From Wurfbainia villosa (Eukaryota > Streptophyta > Magnoliopsida > Zingiberales > Zingiberaceae): DNA of 64,000 nt. The notes beneath the pieces were generated by a model. That model made no database searches and had not been told where the DNA came from. It saw nothing but the letters and a program-made list of their open reading frames with translations. Where the stretch lies: the NCBI GenBank assembly GCA_025175895.1, contig CM045988.1, positions 87,827,137 through 87,891,136 of the forward strand. Reading direction: 5' to 3'. Each line of letters begins with the position of its first letter. The first letter of the stretch is position 1. A program made the translations under genes and the position numbers. Positions 23,842 through 34,855 of the stretch are shown piece after piece.

Positions 23842-25290
23842 TGTTAGGGCAATCAACCCATGTATGATATGGTTTTGATGTGTATGACAAAATGTTTAAG
23901 TTAGAATGTTATGTTGATTTGATATGTGTGTTGAAGTCGTGCAGAACTTAGTAATTCACACATGGGATTGACTTGATGTTAGCATTGGTGAGTTCACCAT
24001 CTCATGGCTCGGGTCCTTGAGTCGGTGAAGGATGACATTGCGGAAGTTGTGCGCTTGGTGCATCCGAGGGACTGTCGGACCAGGAGCATTGGAGTGAAGC
24101 CAAAGGAAGAAGACTTCAGGATGAGATACAAAGGATGACATTGCGAAGCCGTGAGCTTGGTGCATCCAAGGAACGTGGCCGGACGAAGAGAATTTCGAGG
24201 CGAGGGACTCTAAGGGAGATGAGAGAATGAACGAATTTTAACGGTAGCTCATAGGTGAACTTGGCCGAATGACTAAGTCAAGTGTCGGATGCTCAACCAA
24301 GTAGGTTATGGTTTTGCCCGACAAGTCGGATGCTCAAACTAGGGTTTGAGATTTTACCCGACGTATGGTTAAGTCGGACGCTCAAACATTAGTTTGAGGT
24401 TTCTACCCGACGAAGTGGAAGTGTCGGATGCTCAACCAAGTGGGTCGAGGTTTTACCCGACCATCGGATGCTCAAACATTGGTGTTTGAGATTTTACCCG
24501 ACACCAGTCTACTGATATAGATATCAGTCGACTGCTCTAGGTTGATGGCGCTTGACTGGCGCTCGACCGGTGTTCGACTGAAGCTTTCTGGCCTAATAGT
24601 CGACTGCTAGGGTTTGGTCGTCAACTGTTCGACAAATCAATCGACTGCCAAGGGACGACAGTCGACTGATCGAGGTGAATTTGGGTACAGAAGGTTCTGG
24701 AGTCGACTGATCGCTTCGGTCGCTCGAATGATGGATCCATCGGTCGACTGATGTGGGAGTCGTTGGCTGAAAGTCAACGTGAATGAAGTCGTTGCGAGAC
24801 AATGACTACAACAACAGTCGACTGATTGCTGCATCAGTCGACTGCTCGCTGCCCAACGGGAAGAATGATCTCTTCCCTATAAGAAGAGGCCTTAGGTGCT
24901 CTTGGGAGGCTAATGCTTCTACTTTAAACTTCTCCCAAGTGCCCAAAACGTTTCCACTCCTCTTCCTTGTGTTTATTTCAATTATATTGTAAGAGGGAGT
25001 GATTCTTGTAAGAAAGGTTTACCTCCACCTTGAATGAGAGATTAGTGAAGGTTTAGGAGTGATTCACCTGGAACGAATCGATCCGTGAATTAACGGCAAG
25101 GGTCGTGAACCACGTTACATTGTTTGTCAGCATTGTTCTTTCTTTTACTTCTTGTGTTTTGTCTTAATTACTTTGTTTAGCATATTTCCGCTGCGCAAAC
25201 TTAATCGTAGACAATTAAGAAGCGATCGAACACCATCATCCATCGAATTGGGCTATTCACCCCCTCTAGCCAGCCACCGATCCTCCAACA
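23842..25290 (+). repeat. Sirevirus 3' LTR, fuller copy
   Basis: 1449 bp, TGTTAGGGC to CCAACA. Parts in order: about 320 bp similar to 1147-1428; the dyad array (24275-24505); a CAGTCGACTG cluster (24510-24850); a CGTTGCGAGACAATG hairpin (24790-24804); a TATA-like box (24877); then leader sequence (gtaagaaaggtttacctcc). It is collinear with the LTR at 1147-9937 except for the block lost there. The right flank is tattt; the left end of the array is outside the window, so the target-site duplication cannot be tested. Confidence 0.82.
24876..24886 (+). promoter_or_regulatory. Candidate TATA box of the Sirevirus LTR
   Basis: cctataagaag sits just downstream of the palindrome cluster and upstream of the R/U5-like leader, the expected place for the LTR core promoter. 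Equivalent boxes in related LTRs are ctataagagg at 43238 and ttataaaagc at 61891. Confidence 0.5.
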
Positions 25291-27769
25291 TATTTCAACT
25301 CAGGTATTGTGTGTTATATAAAATATCACTTGTAAGTCAAGTGGAAGGTTATCAGCCGACTGACATTGTAGTAGTCGACTGCATTGTAGCATCAGTTTTG
25401 TAAAATTATAATTTTGCGCATCGACAAATTTTGAAAAATCAATTTTTTTTTACTTTTGACTGAATTAATCGATTTTTTTATCAATTCGATTTTTTTTAAA
25501 CATTCAGTCGGTTCGGCTAACTAAAAAAATTGATTTATTCGATTCCGATTTAATCGGTTCGATTAATAATCGATTGCTCACTCCTATATACATATCACAT
25601 TTCATGTATTTTTTATGTCACACATTCACATCATATCTATATTATTGATAATATTGATATTGTGATTACTGATAGTATTGTTACCGATTATATATAGTGT
25701 AACTATGATCACTGTAATCCTATATCAATAAAGTTGATGGACCAAATTGTTCTACAGAGATATTTAACGTAACTTATAAAGTTTTAGCATTGTTGACGTC
25801 AACTCAGGTATTGTGTGTTATACAAAGTATTACATATGGGTCAAGTGAAAGATTATTAGATTTAGTTTTCATTAGATGGGCAAATATGTTTAACACAGAT
25901 TTTTCCGGTGTGAATAAATTAATTAAAAAGATTTAATTTGGTGCTTTATTACGAATTTATATTATCGGATATGGAATCATATGTATAGAACTCTTTAATC
26001 CATTACAATTAGCATTGATGGTTGTTAAGGGGCTTAGATTCACTATATATATGGTTGTAATCCTCACACAAGAAGTGATCGGATAGTTGTCTCTATTTCC
26101 CTATCGAGAAGAGCTTTTAGAGTCGTCATCCCTTGGAAAAACATGAACCGGTGGTTGTTCCACTTTTGATCTTCAATTTCCTCTAGCAACGATGAAGACA
26201 AGAGCTTCTTCGAATTTAGATACATGTTTTTATTGCATTCTTTATGCTTCCGTATTTATTTGTTTTCGTATGATGGCTATAGATCTATGACAAGATCATG
26301 TGTTGGTGTTAACACCACCTCACTTGTCGTCGTGATGACACATTCGAGCTAATTATGTTGAGAATTCCTGTCTTTTTTGTCGCACCAAACACGAGCAGCT
26401 CCATGCTACATTAGAAAGATTATACTTTATGAATAAAATAGAGGATGTGTTTCTTAATATGTTTTCACAAGATAGGCATTGTAAGTGACATTATATGAAA
26501 ATTTAATTATATCAGTGTGTTGTCTTCCACTTTGATAATCTCAATAATGTTATTCATAATTCAAAGGAGAAATAAAATCAATTTTTGCTCAACAATCAAC
26601 ACCGCAATAACAGGTGAAATTGTTTACGTGGCAACATGATATTAGGTGGAATTAGAAATAATCATTTTAGATGTAAATGAAATCAAATAGTTGATTATAG
26701 TAGAGACATATATGTCGCATATTTATAATAGAAATATTCACATTTGATCTAAAAATAACTATTTAGTTTCGACCAAACTTAAACAAGTTATTTTCTATGA
26801 AGGTTGTCATTGATTGAATTTTCAGGATAATATGTGTTTGAAACTTCTTATTTGAGAAACCTTCGATTTGGGGAAAAGAAAAGAAAAGAAAAAGTCACAA
26901 ATTGTCTGCAAAGAAGAACATATACAATTCTGACGAATTCAATTTCCTTGCTTATCTATGCAGTGATCTAAAAAATTAGTCAGGATAAAGCTTCGACGAA
27001 ACTGTGAACAGTATTTAATATGTGATATTCATTAAGAGATAATCATTCCCAAGAGTTCTTGAAAAAAAGATGATGTATTCATTTAAGATATTTTTCATCA
27101 TCGATTCCACAACTAGATAAAAGGAGATAAATCACAAAAAACTTTTTTGTCCAATTAAAAATTAGCACGGCAAAAAATTAAACACTCCGAAAAATTTTAC
27201 AACCCTAGAAAACATTTCAAAGAGTTCTAAATCATAAATTGCTTTTACAAATTAAGTTAATAAGATAGATTCACATGAAGCTTCAAAAACTCTAATCATG
27301 CTCCACATTCCCCGGGAAGTCCACTTTTCTCGGTTATAATTTCTATCTGATCAGTGGGAAGAGATTTTGGACGTTGAACAATTTTGATGGAACCACGTGC
27401 ACTTTCTGGATTTGTCTTGTGTGCATTTGTGGGACTGGATGCTCACCTCTAGGAGTAGTCAGAGCTATCGTTGAGGTGGATGTCCTCCCTCCGAATGGGA
27501 AATCATTTTAGATACATGAATTATATAAAAAAACTCTAATCATGCTAAGTGAATGTCATATATTTGTGAATGTTTATGTAAAATTAAGAATATATTCGGT
27601 TATTGGCCTAATAAATTTTCTGTAGTGAGAGACAATCATTGTGCAACACGTGAGCGATGCGATATCAGTCGTCTAATCAAACTGCATAGTAATGGAAAAT
27701 ACAAAGTACTTTTTCCGTCGCTCTTTCTAATCCAATAAGCTCTATAGCCAAATTCCTAGACTTGTTGGG
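25291..27769. other. AT-rich non-coding stretch
   Basis: No gene is seen. A direct repeat of about 60 bp (25297-25356 and 25797-25856, both starting caactcaggtattgtgtg) brackets AT-rich sequence. Near 25430-25580 there are Ts and repeated attcgatt/ggttcgatt steps typical of a decayed MITE. The segment 27288-27545 is flanked by two copies of aaactctaatcatgct and is less AT-rich inside; it may be an insertion, but I do not recognise it. Confidence 0.5.
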
Positions 27770-28240
27770 GTCGCAGTCATCGTCATCGTCGTCTATGACC
27801 AACCGATCGGACTGTGGTCGGAATCCGATCGAATTGCAGTGGCCAACACTGCAACTGCATTTCGATCGAAATACATCCACGGTTTGGCCAGGCACGAAGT
27901 CCGACTGAATCGCAATCAGATTTCGATCGGATTGCATTTGAAATCCGTCCGAATTACGACCTCCAGTGGGTGATTCCTACCGCAATTGTGATCGATTCTT
28001 GCTGCAATTGAAGCCAATTTCAACTGCAATCTAGTCGAAATTCAACTGCGATCCAACCGAACTCTAGTGTCGATCGGACCACAACTAGATTCTAGCTAGA
28101 TTGCGATTGGAATCCGATCGTTGATGGCCGCAATCACATTAGATTCTGATCGAAATCCGAGTGCAATCTAGTTGGACTCGGTGTCGGCCAAATTCTGACC
28201 AAATCACAACCAAAATTTGATGTTGAGTGGCCAGGCATGG
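27770..28240. repeat. Cluster of degenerate gatcgaaatccgatcg half-sites
   Basis: Dozens of short related words on both strands (ccgatcgaatt, tttcgatcgaaat, gatcggattgca, gcgattggaatccgatcg), many palindromic around GATC. The density and mixed orientation resemble a CACTA subterminal array. It lies beside the CACTA3 transposase fragment at 28362, but the motif does not match the array at 52461-52820, so assignment is open. Confidence 0.5.
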
Positions 28241-28361
28241 CGAAGTCTCCGACGGGAAGAGTTACTGTGCATTTTCCATTATTATACTTGCTTGGGCGAC
28301 GACGGAGTTACTGTTCTTTCCTCGTTACCGCACACAAATTGCATCACCCAACATATCAAAA

Positions 28362-28672
28362 CTATATATCATTAGAATTTCGAGGACACTTACAATGTCT
28401 AGTTTTCATATTATCAGCAAAATAATATGAGTAGAAAGACGATGCTTCTTCAATCAAATAAGCATTATATATTGACCCCTCAAAATTTTCTTTGTTACGA
28501 ACATTATTCTTTAATCTCCTCAAAAACTGTTCAAATGGATACACATCTATCTGTATTGCACATGAATAGCTAGTTATGCCTCATAAGGTAGATAAACTAG
28601 TAGATGTTTCATTGAATAAAAAAAATTGGGTGGGAATATGCGCTCAAGTTTACATAGTATAAGAGGAAAGTT
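28362..28672 (-). pseudogene. CACTA transposase C-terminal (DUF4218-like) fragment, CACTA3
   Basis: Minus-strand remnant of a CACTA TNP2-type protein. It contains ILCKLERIFPPNFF, then the pieces MKHLLVYLPYEA and MYPFEQFLRRLKNNVRNKEN with the tail EGSIYNAYLIEEASSF. These match in order the plus-strand block at 5100-5340 of CACTA1. The frame is broken between the two parts. The fragment stops at about 28672, where LARD-like sequence begins. Orientation and content fit the missing C-terminal half of the minus-strand transposase at 50076-51505. Confidence 0.8.
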
Positions 28673-28675
28673 TAT

Positions 28676-29545
28676 TTCTCGGATTATGTGCCTTACCGAT
28701 GTGGAAGTACACACGCTCCTAAATAATTTCCTATAACCATTATTTGACCTAGTGATCCACAAACAAACTCATCCGATGGGGAGGAAGGCACTCAGAGCCG
28801 ACACGCAAGTTTGTTGCATCACACGTCAAATTGTAATGGAGGCCGCGGGAATTAATTAAAATATCCCTCTCCCACTTAGTAAATTGAAAATGAGGAATTT
28901 TCAAGCACACACAACATGCATATAAAATAAATCAGCAATAAATATGGAAAAAAAATAGAATTTTCCCAACTATTATGGCATTGTTCTAAATCAACAAACA
29001 CCTCAAAACACCGAGAATATCGCATGCCACGATAGTATGGACGTATACGAATTCTACATTTGTAAGAGGAGGTTTTACCCATTAATTTTATTATCTTGTC
29101 AACCTTACTTTTTGACAAGTAAAATTAATAGTTGGTTTCTCTTTGGCCCTACAAATAAAAACAGTGACTCCGATGGGGAGGATACCTTTATTTGCATCTA
29201 AGTGTTTACCATTACTCGGTACTAAGGCAATTATCTCGGATTATGTGTCTTACCGATGTGGAAGTACACACGCTCCTAAATAATTTCCTATAACCATATT
29301 TGACCTAGTGATCCGCAAACAAACCCATCCGTTGGGGAGGAAGGCACTCAGAGCCGACACGCAAGTTTGTTGCATCACATGTCAAATTGTAATGGAGGCC
29401 GCGGGAATTAATTAAAATATCCCTCTCCCACTTAGTAAATTGAAAATGAGGAATTTTCAAGCATACACAACATGCATATAAAACAAATCAGCAATAAATA
29501 TGGAAAAAATCAGAATTTTTCCAACTATTATGACATTGTTCTCCA
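28676..29545. repeat. About 310-bp direct duplication inside the LARD-like interior
   Basis: 28676-28990 and 29234-29545 are near-identical (starting tctcggattatgtg, containing gaggaaggcactcagagcc and ggaggccgcgggaatt). They are separated by about 245 bp of related, shorter pieces. Differences are limited to scattered bases and small indels. Confidence 0.85.
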
Positions 29546-29958
29546 ATATGCGTCCCGTCGTGTCGCCACCTCGTCCGCTCCACCTTTTCCGTGCGCAAGC
29601 CACAAAAGAGATCCGAGCCGAGATATATCATTTTAATTTACATCCATCGATCCTATACTCCACGAAGGAGTGTACAGACTATCTAGATCGAAAGTAAACT
29701 AAAATGATCGGCTAAACAATGTCATATTTAATTACAAAAATTAAATACTAATCTAGCCTCGTCAACCCCGAGGATTCAAATGATATACATACAATCACAC
29801 ACAAACAATCACATACACACATATAGCCATAATAGTTGGATCTTATGCCTCCAACCAAAAAAGTTAGCCTACGCACATCCTACTATTATCCGACATACTC
29901 AATATATGATATGTGCATGAAAGTAACTGAATCCAAAACACACAAAACTGGAAACCGT

Positions 29959-29971
29959 GGCTCTGATACCA
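29959..29971 (-). other. Primer binding site, minus strand
   Basis: ggctctgatacca is the reverse complement of TGGTATCAGAGCC. It lies two bases from the LTR edge at 29974 and fixes the element's orientation as minus. Confidence 0.85.
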
Positions 29972-29973
29972 TT

Positions 29974-32009
29974 TGTTGGTATGACTTCGGAGGCTTGTCG
30001 GCTCCCATGTCCCCGGATTAAAATTTTCACTAATGAAAACTAATCTGGATGGGATGAGTTTCCTAAGCACAATCAATTCGTCGTCGTGCTAACGACTTGA
30101 GCGATCGCTTGAACAAACTAGTTGTTCAAGCAACAAAACTCTTCTAGTCGGTTAGCCGCGGAAGAGATGACGGACGGATCGTCGATTTTTGTGTTTATCT
30201 TCGGGGTCCATGATTATACAAATATATATGGATGTAGACATGTATAATCAACACATACAAACATATTAATAAGAATATGCAAAGATCAATAATAAAAGTT
30301 ATAAAACTTTTATACCTCTCGATCTTCTATCGTATGTCCTAACCTCCTTGTAGACTTCGTGTGGGCGAAGATCCTCCACAAGTTGAAGCTTCCTAGATCA
30401 CGTTCTTCCCTTCCTTGCTCGCTCCGAACAAAGAGAAGAACCAAACAAAACTCCTTCTCCTATCTAGAACCGACCACCAAGCCAAGGAGCTTGATATAGC
30501 CGTCGGCCAAGGAGAAGAGGAGGAATAGGTTGAGCGTTGGCCAAGGTAGAGGGGAAGATGGAGTGGGCGCCGACTACACCTTAGGAAGAGAAAGGAAGCA
30601 AACCCTAATCTCCCACCTTGTTGCCGCCCAAGCCAAAACCCTAACCTTAATCCTTTGGGCGCCAGCCAAAGCAAGGAGGAAGATGGAGTGGGCGCCGGCT
30701 ACACCTTAGGAAGAGAAAGGAAGCAAACCCTAATCTCCCACCTTGTTGCCGCCCAAGCCACAAGCCAAACCCTAGCTGCCCAAGGGACAAACCCTAATCC
30801 CTCCTTGGATTTCTTGCCGCCCAAACTCTTGAGAGGCAAAACCCTAATCTTCCAAGCATTAGGTTGCCACCCAAGCCTTAGCCCTCTATTTATAGAGTTG
30901 GGCTTAAGCCTCCTTTAATCTCCACCGTCGGATCTAGGGATTTAATCTCCACCGTCGGATCTAGGATTTCATCCCAACCGTCGGATCTAGGGTTTCATCC
31001 CAACCGTCGGATCTAGGGTTTCATCCCATCCATCGGATCTAGAGATTTAATCTCAACCGTCGGATCTAGAGATTTAAGTTCCATCATTGGATCTAGGCTC
31101 CATGAGGTTTATGTTAGGCTACGATAGGGACCATGAGGAGGAGTTGGATCTTGGCCACCCGATGGATCAGAACCACACAAACTTGATCCATCAATGATGT
31201 TCCATTCCACTAGAGGATCATCATTGAATTATCTCACCAACCCCCATAAATTAATATGGGCTCCATACATTATTTGTACATCCATCTCCCCGTGTTTAAG
31301 ATATCGAATGTCCATCAATTAATTGATTTACTGACCATCAATCAATTAACATCTAACTCCTCGAGTAGTACCACTCAACCTTATCATCATGTTGACTAAG
31401 TCAACCTGCAGGGTTTACATGATGAACCTTATGAGCTCCTCAAGGGGGCATCATCAACCTAATATATAGGATACGGTTTCCTCCTATAATCAACGGCACA
31501 CCATGTAAATAATATCATTTTCCAACTTACCGGGCATATTGATTTAATCCATAGAAATCTCACCCTTTGGTAAATCAAAGAAATGAATACTAAGTACATG
31601 TGCCCGTTATTATATCGGGATTAAGAGCATGTACAACATAATATCCGAGATCCGATTCAATTATGTAGTCAGTAATAAATTGAATCACCTCTATGTCGGT
31701 CCTGCTCAATACACCTAAGTGTACTAGTGTAACTCTATGGTTAAGACAAACCAATACCAAACTACACTACAACCATGCCAATGGTTTGTCCAAAACCATC
31801 TTGGTTGTGAGCCTCTACTTATATTCTACAAGGGACTGATAACATGATCTTCTGTGCCACACCAAGCATCATGTTATCTACAATGTAGAGTATTAGACAA
31901 TATGCACACATATAATAAATATAAATTGCAAACAATGATCATGTGATTCTTATTTCAAAATAAAAATGTTCATACAAAAAGAGCTAGGCTTTCAGTATAC
32001 ATCCCAACA
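29974..32009 (-). repeat. LTR of the LARD-like element
   Basis: Bounded by TGTTGG and CCAACA. It contains a partial tandem duplication with period 125 bp (30555 and 30680 onward), a seven-unit 26-28-bp tandem array (30915-31097), and a minus-strand TATA-like box in ctctatttatagag (30884-30897). It lies between the PBS and an interrupted TR-GAG-type LTR fragment at 32010. Confidence 0.78.
30915..31097. repeat. Seven-unit tandem array, accgtcggatctaggg
   Basis: Units of 26-28 bp, caaccgtcggatctagggtttcatcc and variants, with the terminal units more diverged. Confidence 0.9.
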
Positions 32010-32684
32010 GAACCGACTTCTTCATCCTCCAAGAAAGTCTCCTTATAAAGCAGAGACTCGGGTTGATTTTCGTCTAGTAGTCGACTGAGCACTGTCATTG
32101 TCTCACAACGGACTAATCTATATCAGAAAATGGCCGAGCAATCCACTGCCCTGACCCAACAGTTGACTACCATAGCCATCAGTTGATTGCCATGGGCCAA
32201 CAGTCGACTCTAAAATATTATGTGCCCTATCCACTTGAGGTCATTCGACTGCTCAACACATACACTCGACTATCAGTGATCGGTCGACTGATGCAAGCCG
32301 CCAGTCAACTGCCATAGCCACATGTCAACAGTCGAACCTCAGTCGATTGCCACGAGTCAACTGAGGCCCCGAGTGCCAAGCACTCGACCAGTTGATTGGC
32401 CAATACCATCAGTCGACTGGTATACCTCAAAACTGAGGTCTAACCCAAATATGATCCCTTCATACTAGATACTCACCCTATGCCTAAACTTAAGCCTTCA
32501 AGTCACCTCTATTAGCCTCATGCTCTCAGGGTCCATTCGAGTCCTCCACGACTCCTTCACGCTTCACGCTAGACTTCAGGTGCTTTCATTGGCTTCGTCA
32601 TGCCATCGGGTACCCTTAGCCTAGACCTAAGCCTTCGAGCCACTTCCATTAACCTCAAGCCCTTGGTTCAAGTCCACGACTCCT
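32010..32684 (-). repeat. Fragment of a TR-GAG-type LTR
   Basis: Matches the interior of the LTR at 40585-50075 (compare 41150-41860): gacttcttcatcctcc, the hairpin cattgtctcacaacg (32096-32110), a dense GTCGACTG cluster (32080-32420), then catacttgat and ccttaagcc-type words. It is cut on the left by the LARD-like LTR and on the right by the next element, so both of its ends are missing. Confidence 0.75.
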
Positions 32685-34829
32685 TGTTGAGGATTAGACG
32701 TCCACGCTAGAGGGGGTGAATAGAGTTTTCTTCGCTTTGATGGATTGCATTTGTGGTCATCTACAAAACTTGTTATGTGCAGCGAAAATAATAAAGCATA
32801 AACTAAAAACAAAGACAAACACTCACACAAGACAAGTGATATAACGTGGTTCAAAATCTAGGGTTCCTACTCCACATGTCGAGCTCAAGTGAGCTCTAGT
32901 GATGTACACCACCACTATCAAACTTTTCCTTCTCAGTGACACATCGGAGGTGGAGAAACCTCTTACAATAGTTCTTACAATAATAAGAGATAAATGCAAG
33001 AAAATACAATGAAATACAAGTAAAGAAAACTTTACAAAGAATATCACTTTTGCTTGCTTGTTTAATTTCTTGGACTGCTCTTGAAGACCCTGAAATGCAA
33101 CATCACTTCGCCTTAAATCGTCCCAAGAAACCTTGGCTGAAATCCTCCACGAACTGCTCCTTTTCTGACTTGATTGGGCTGATTTTGCACCTGACAATCG
33201 ACTGCCAAAAGTCGTAGTTGGCTGCCTACAGTGTCGTTGTCTCACAACGGACTTGATCCACGTTGACATTCTAGCGAACAGATACATCGTGATCATTGTC
33301 ATTAACAGCGATCGACTACTCGATCGACTCACAGGCATTACGTGCTCTAGTGCGTTTACTACGGTGGATCGCCATCCATGGCGATCAGCTGCTCAGACCG
33401 ATCATTGCGCACAATAGCGATCGCGAGCTTTCACTCGAGCGGTAAGCTCAGTTGACTATCAAACCAATCAACTGGTCATAATACCCGTTGACTATTCTAA
33501 GTTGACTAGGTTGCTAAGTGTCAAACACTCATCCAATCAACTGGTCTATAATCCTAGTCGATTGATAAACCTCAAACATGAGGTTTAACTCAAGTATGAT
33601 CCTCTCATACTTGATAGACACCCCTTATCTAGACCTAAGCCTTTTAACCACCCCCATCAGCTTTACGCCTATCGGATCTCTCCAAGTCCTCTATGACTTA
33701 TTCATACTTGGACTTCTCCATTGCTAAGAATCCAATCTTGGACTTCCACTCGAGCTTGGTCAACCTTGACCTTTGCTCCAACAATCTCCTCCTCACAATC
33801 TCCCTCATATGACCTTGGTAGAGTTGTCAAGTTGGGTTGGGCTCGTCGGGTTGGCCTATCCCGTCAAATAATTTAAGCGGGTTGGGTTGAAATTTTATCA
33901 ACCCGTCATTTTGGTGGGCCAAAACGGATTGACTCGCGCAGGTTGTGGGTCTAGACGGGTCGGCCCGCCTTGGGCACGGGTTGGCCCGCGGGTTGAGAAA
34001 TGCCAAAAGATAGAACATGTGAAAATAAAATTGTATAAGTTTTTTGACTAATATTTTAATATTAATAAGATAAGTTTTTCACTATCACAATCTTCTTCTA
34101 TCACACATACACCTCAACAAAGTATAAAAGAAGTTAAGAGAAAAAAATAAAAGAATATTTGATGAAGTACTCTATTTTTTGTATACTCTAATTGTTTTAT
34201 ATTATCTTGTCACTACTATTCTAATCAATGTAGGAAATAATGACATATCAAAATTAAATAATTATAAGGGCTAGAAAATCTCAATTGAATCTCTATTTGG
34301 AAGAGCAAAAATTTACATTTGCATATTATCAAGATTTGGATATTTTGGAACATTGGAAAGGAGTAAAAAATATCGGTACTCAACTTTGTAGGTCGATAAT
34401 CGAATCTCAATTATAATATTTTAGTTACTTCAAATGCTTATTTTTTTAATCATGGTACCCCATCTGCCTTACCGATCATTATCTCAAGCCCTAAATGTCT
34501 CAATAATTTTAGATATATTTTTTTAATTTTTTGGCCCCGTGGGTTGGCCCGCCTAATCCGTAACCCGCTTTGGGTTGGGTTGGGTTGGAGATTTTTTCAA
34601 CTCGCCGAGATGGCGGGTCGGCCCGCCCCTCTCCGCTAAATATTGGATTTACGACGGGTTAGCCTGCCCGCCATGAGTCGACCCATTTGACAGCTCTAGA
34701 CCTTGGATATCTTAATCATTCACTAGTCATATGGTCAAACCATATTGTCAAATTATTGTCAAACATTAAAACCCTATTCAAGTCCGACTCGAGTCTGATC
34801 AATCGTAACCAAGGTTGATTGCACCAACA
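32685..34829 (-). repeat. 3' LTR of the minus TR-GAG element, with hAT insertion
   Basis: TGTTGAGG at 32685 to CACCAACA at 34829. The reverse complement starts TGTTGGTGCAATCAACC. Excluding the insertion at 33819-34698 and one duplicated target, it is about 1.26 kb. It contains the perfect hairpin cgttgtctcacaacg (33235-33249). Between 33240 and 33430 the usual agtcgac words are replaced by gatcgac/gcgatcg words. Confidence 0.78.
33819..34698. mobile_element. Non-autonomous hAT-type element (MITE)
   Basis: 880 bp bounded by inverted ends tagagttgtcaagttggg / tagagctgtcaaatgggtcg. It is flanked by a perfect 8-bp target-site duplication gaccttgg (33811-33818 and 34699-34706), the length typical of hAT transposons. 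The ends are GC-rich (cgggttggcccgc words) and the middle is AT-rich, without coding potential. Removing it and one TSD copy restores the host LTR. Confidence 0.88.
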
Positions 34830-34843
34830 ATCTCTTTTTTTTT
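34830..34843 (-). other. Polypurine tract of the minus TR-GAG element
   Basis: atctcttttttttt is, on the minus strand, an A-rich purine run ending gagat, directly before the LTR start TGTTGGTGC. The plus-strand relative has aaaaaggaaaagat at 47323-47336. Confidence 0.72.
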
Positions 34844-34855
34844 TAGATTTGACAA

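Larger units (their letters stand above)
28673..32009 (-). mobile_element. Minus-strand LTR element, non-coding (LARD-like), partial
   Basis: One 2036-bp LTR (29974-32009) with a PBS on its left edge marks the 5' end of a minus-strand retroelement. Its internal part (28673-29958) has no coding frame and consists largely of a duplicated 310-bp block. The second LTR is not found to the left, so the element is truncated at about 28672 against CACTA3 sequence. Long LTRs with a non-coding interior are characteristic of LARD elements, but loss of a coding part cannot be excluded. Confidence 0.65.

Noticed and set aside
27288..27545. Possible exon flanked by aaactctaatcatgct repeats
   Set aside because: Short translated stretches on the minus strand show no recognisable family, no supporting splice sites and no adjacent exons.
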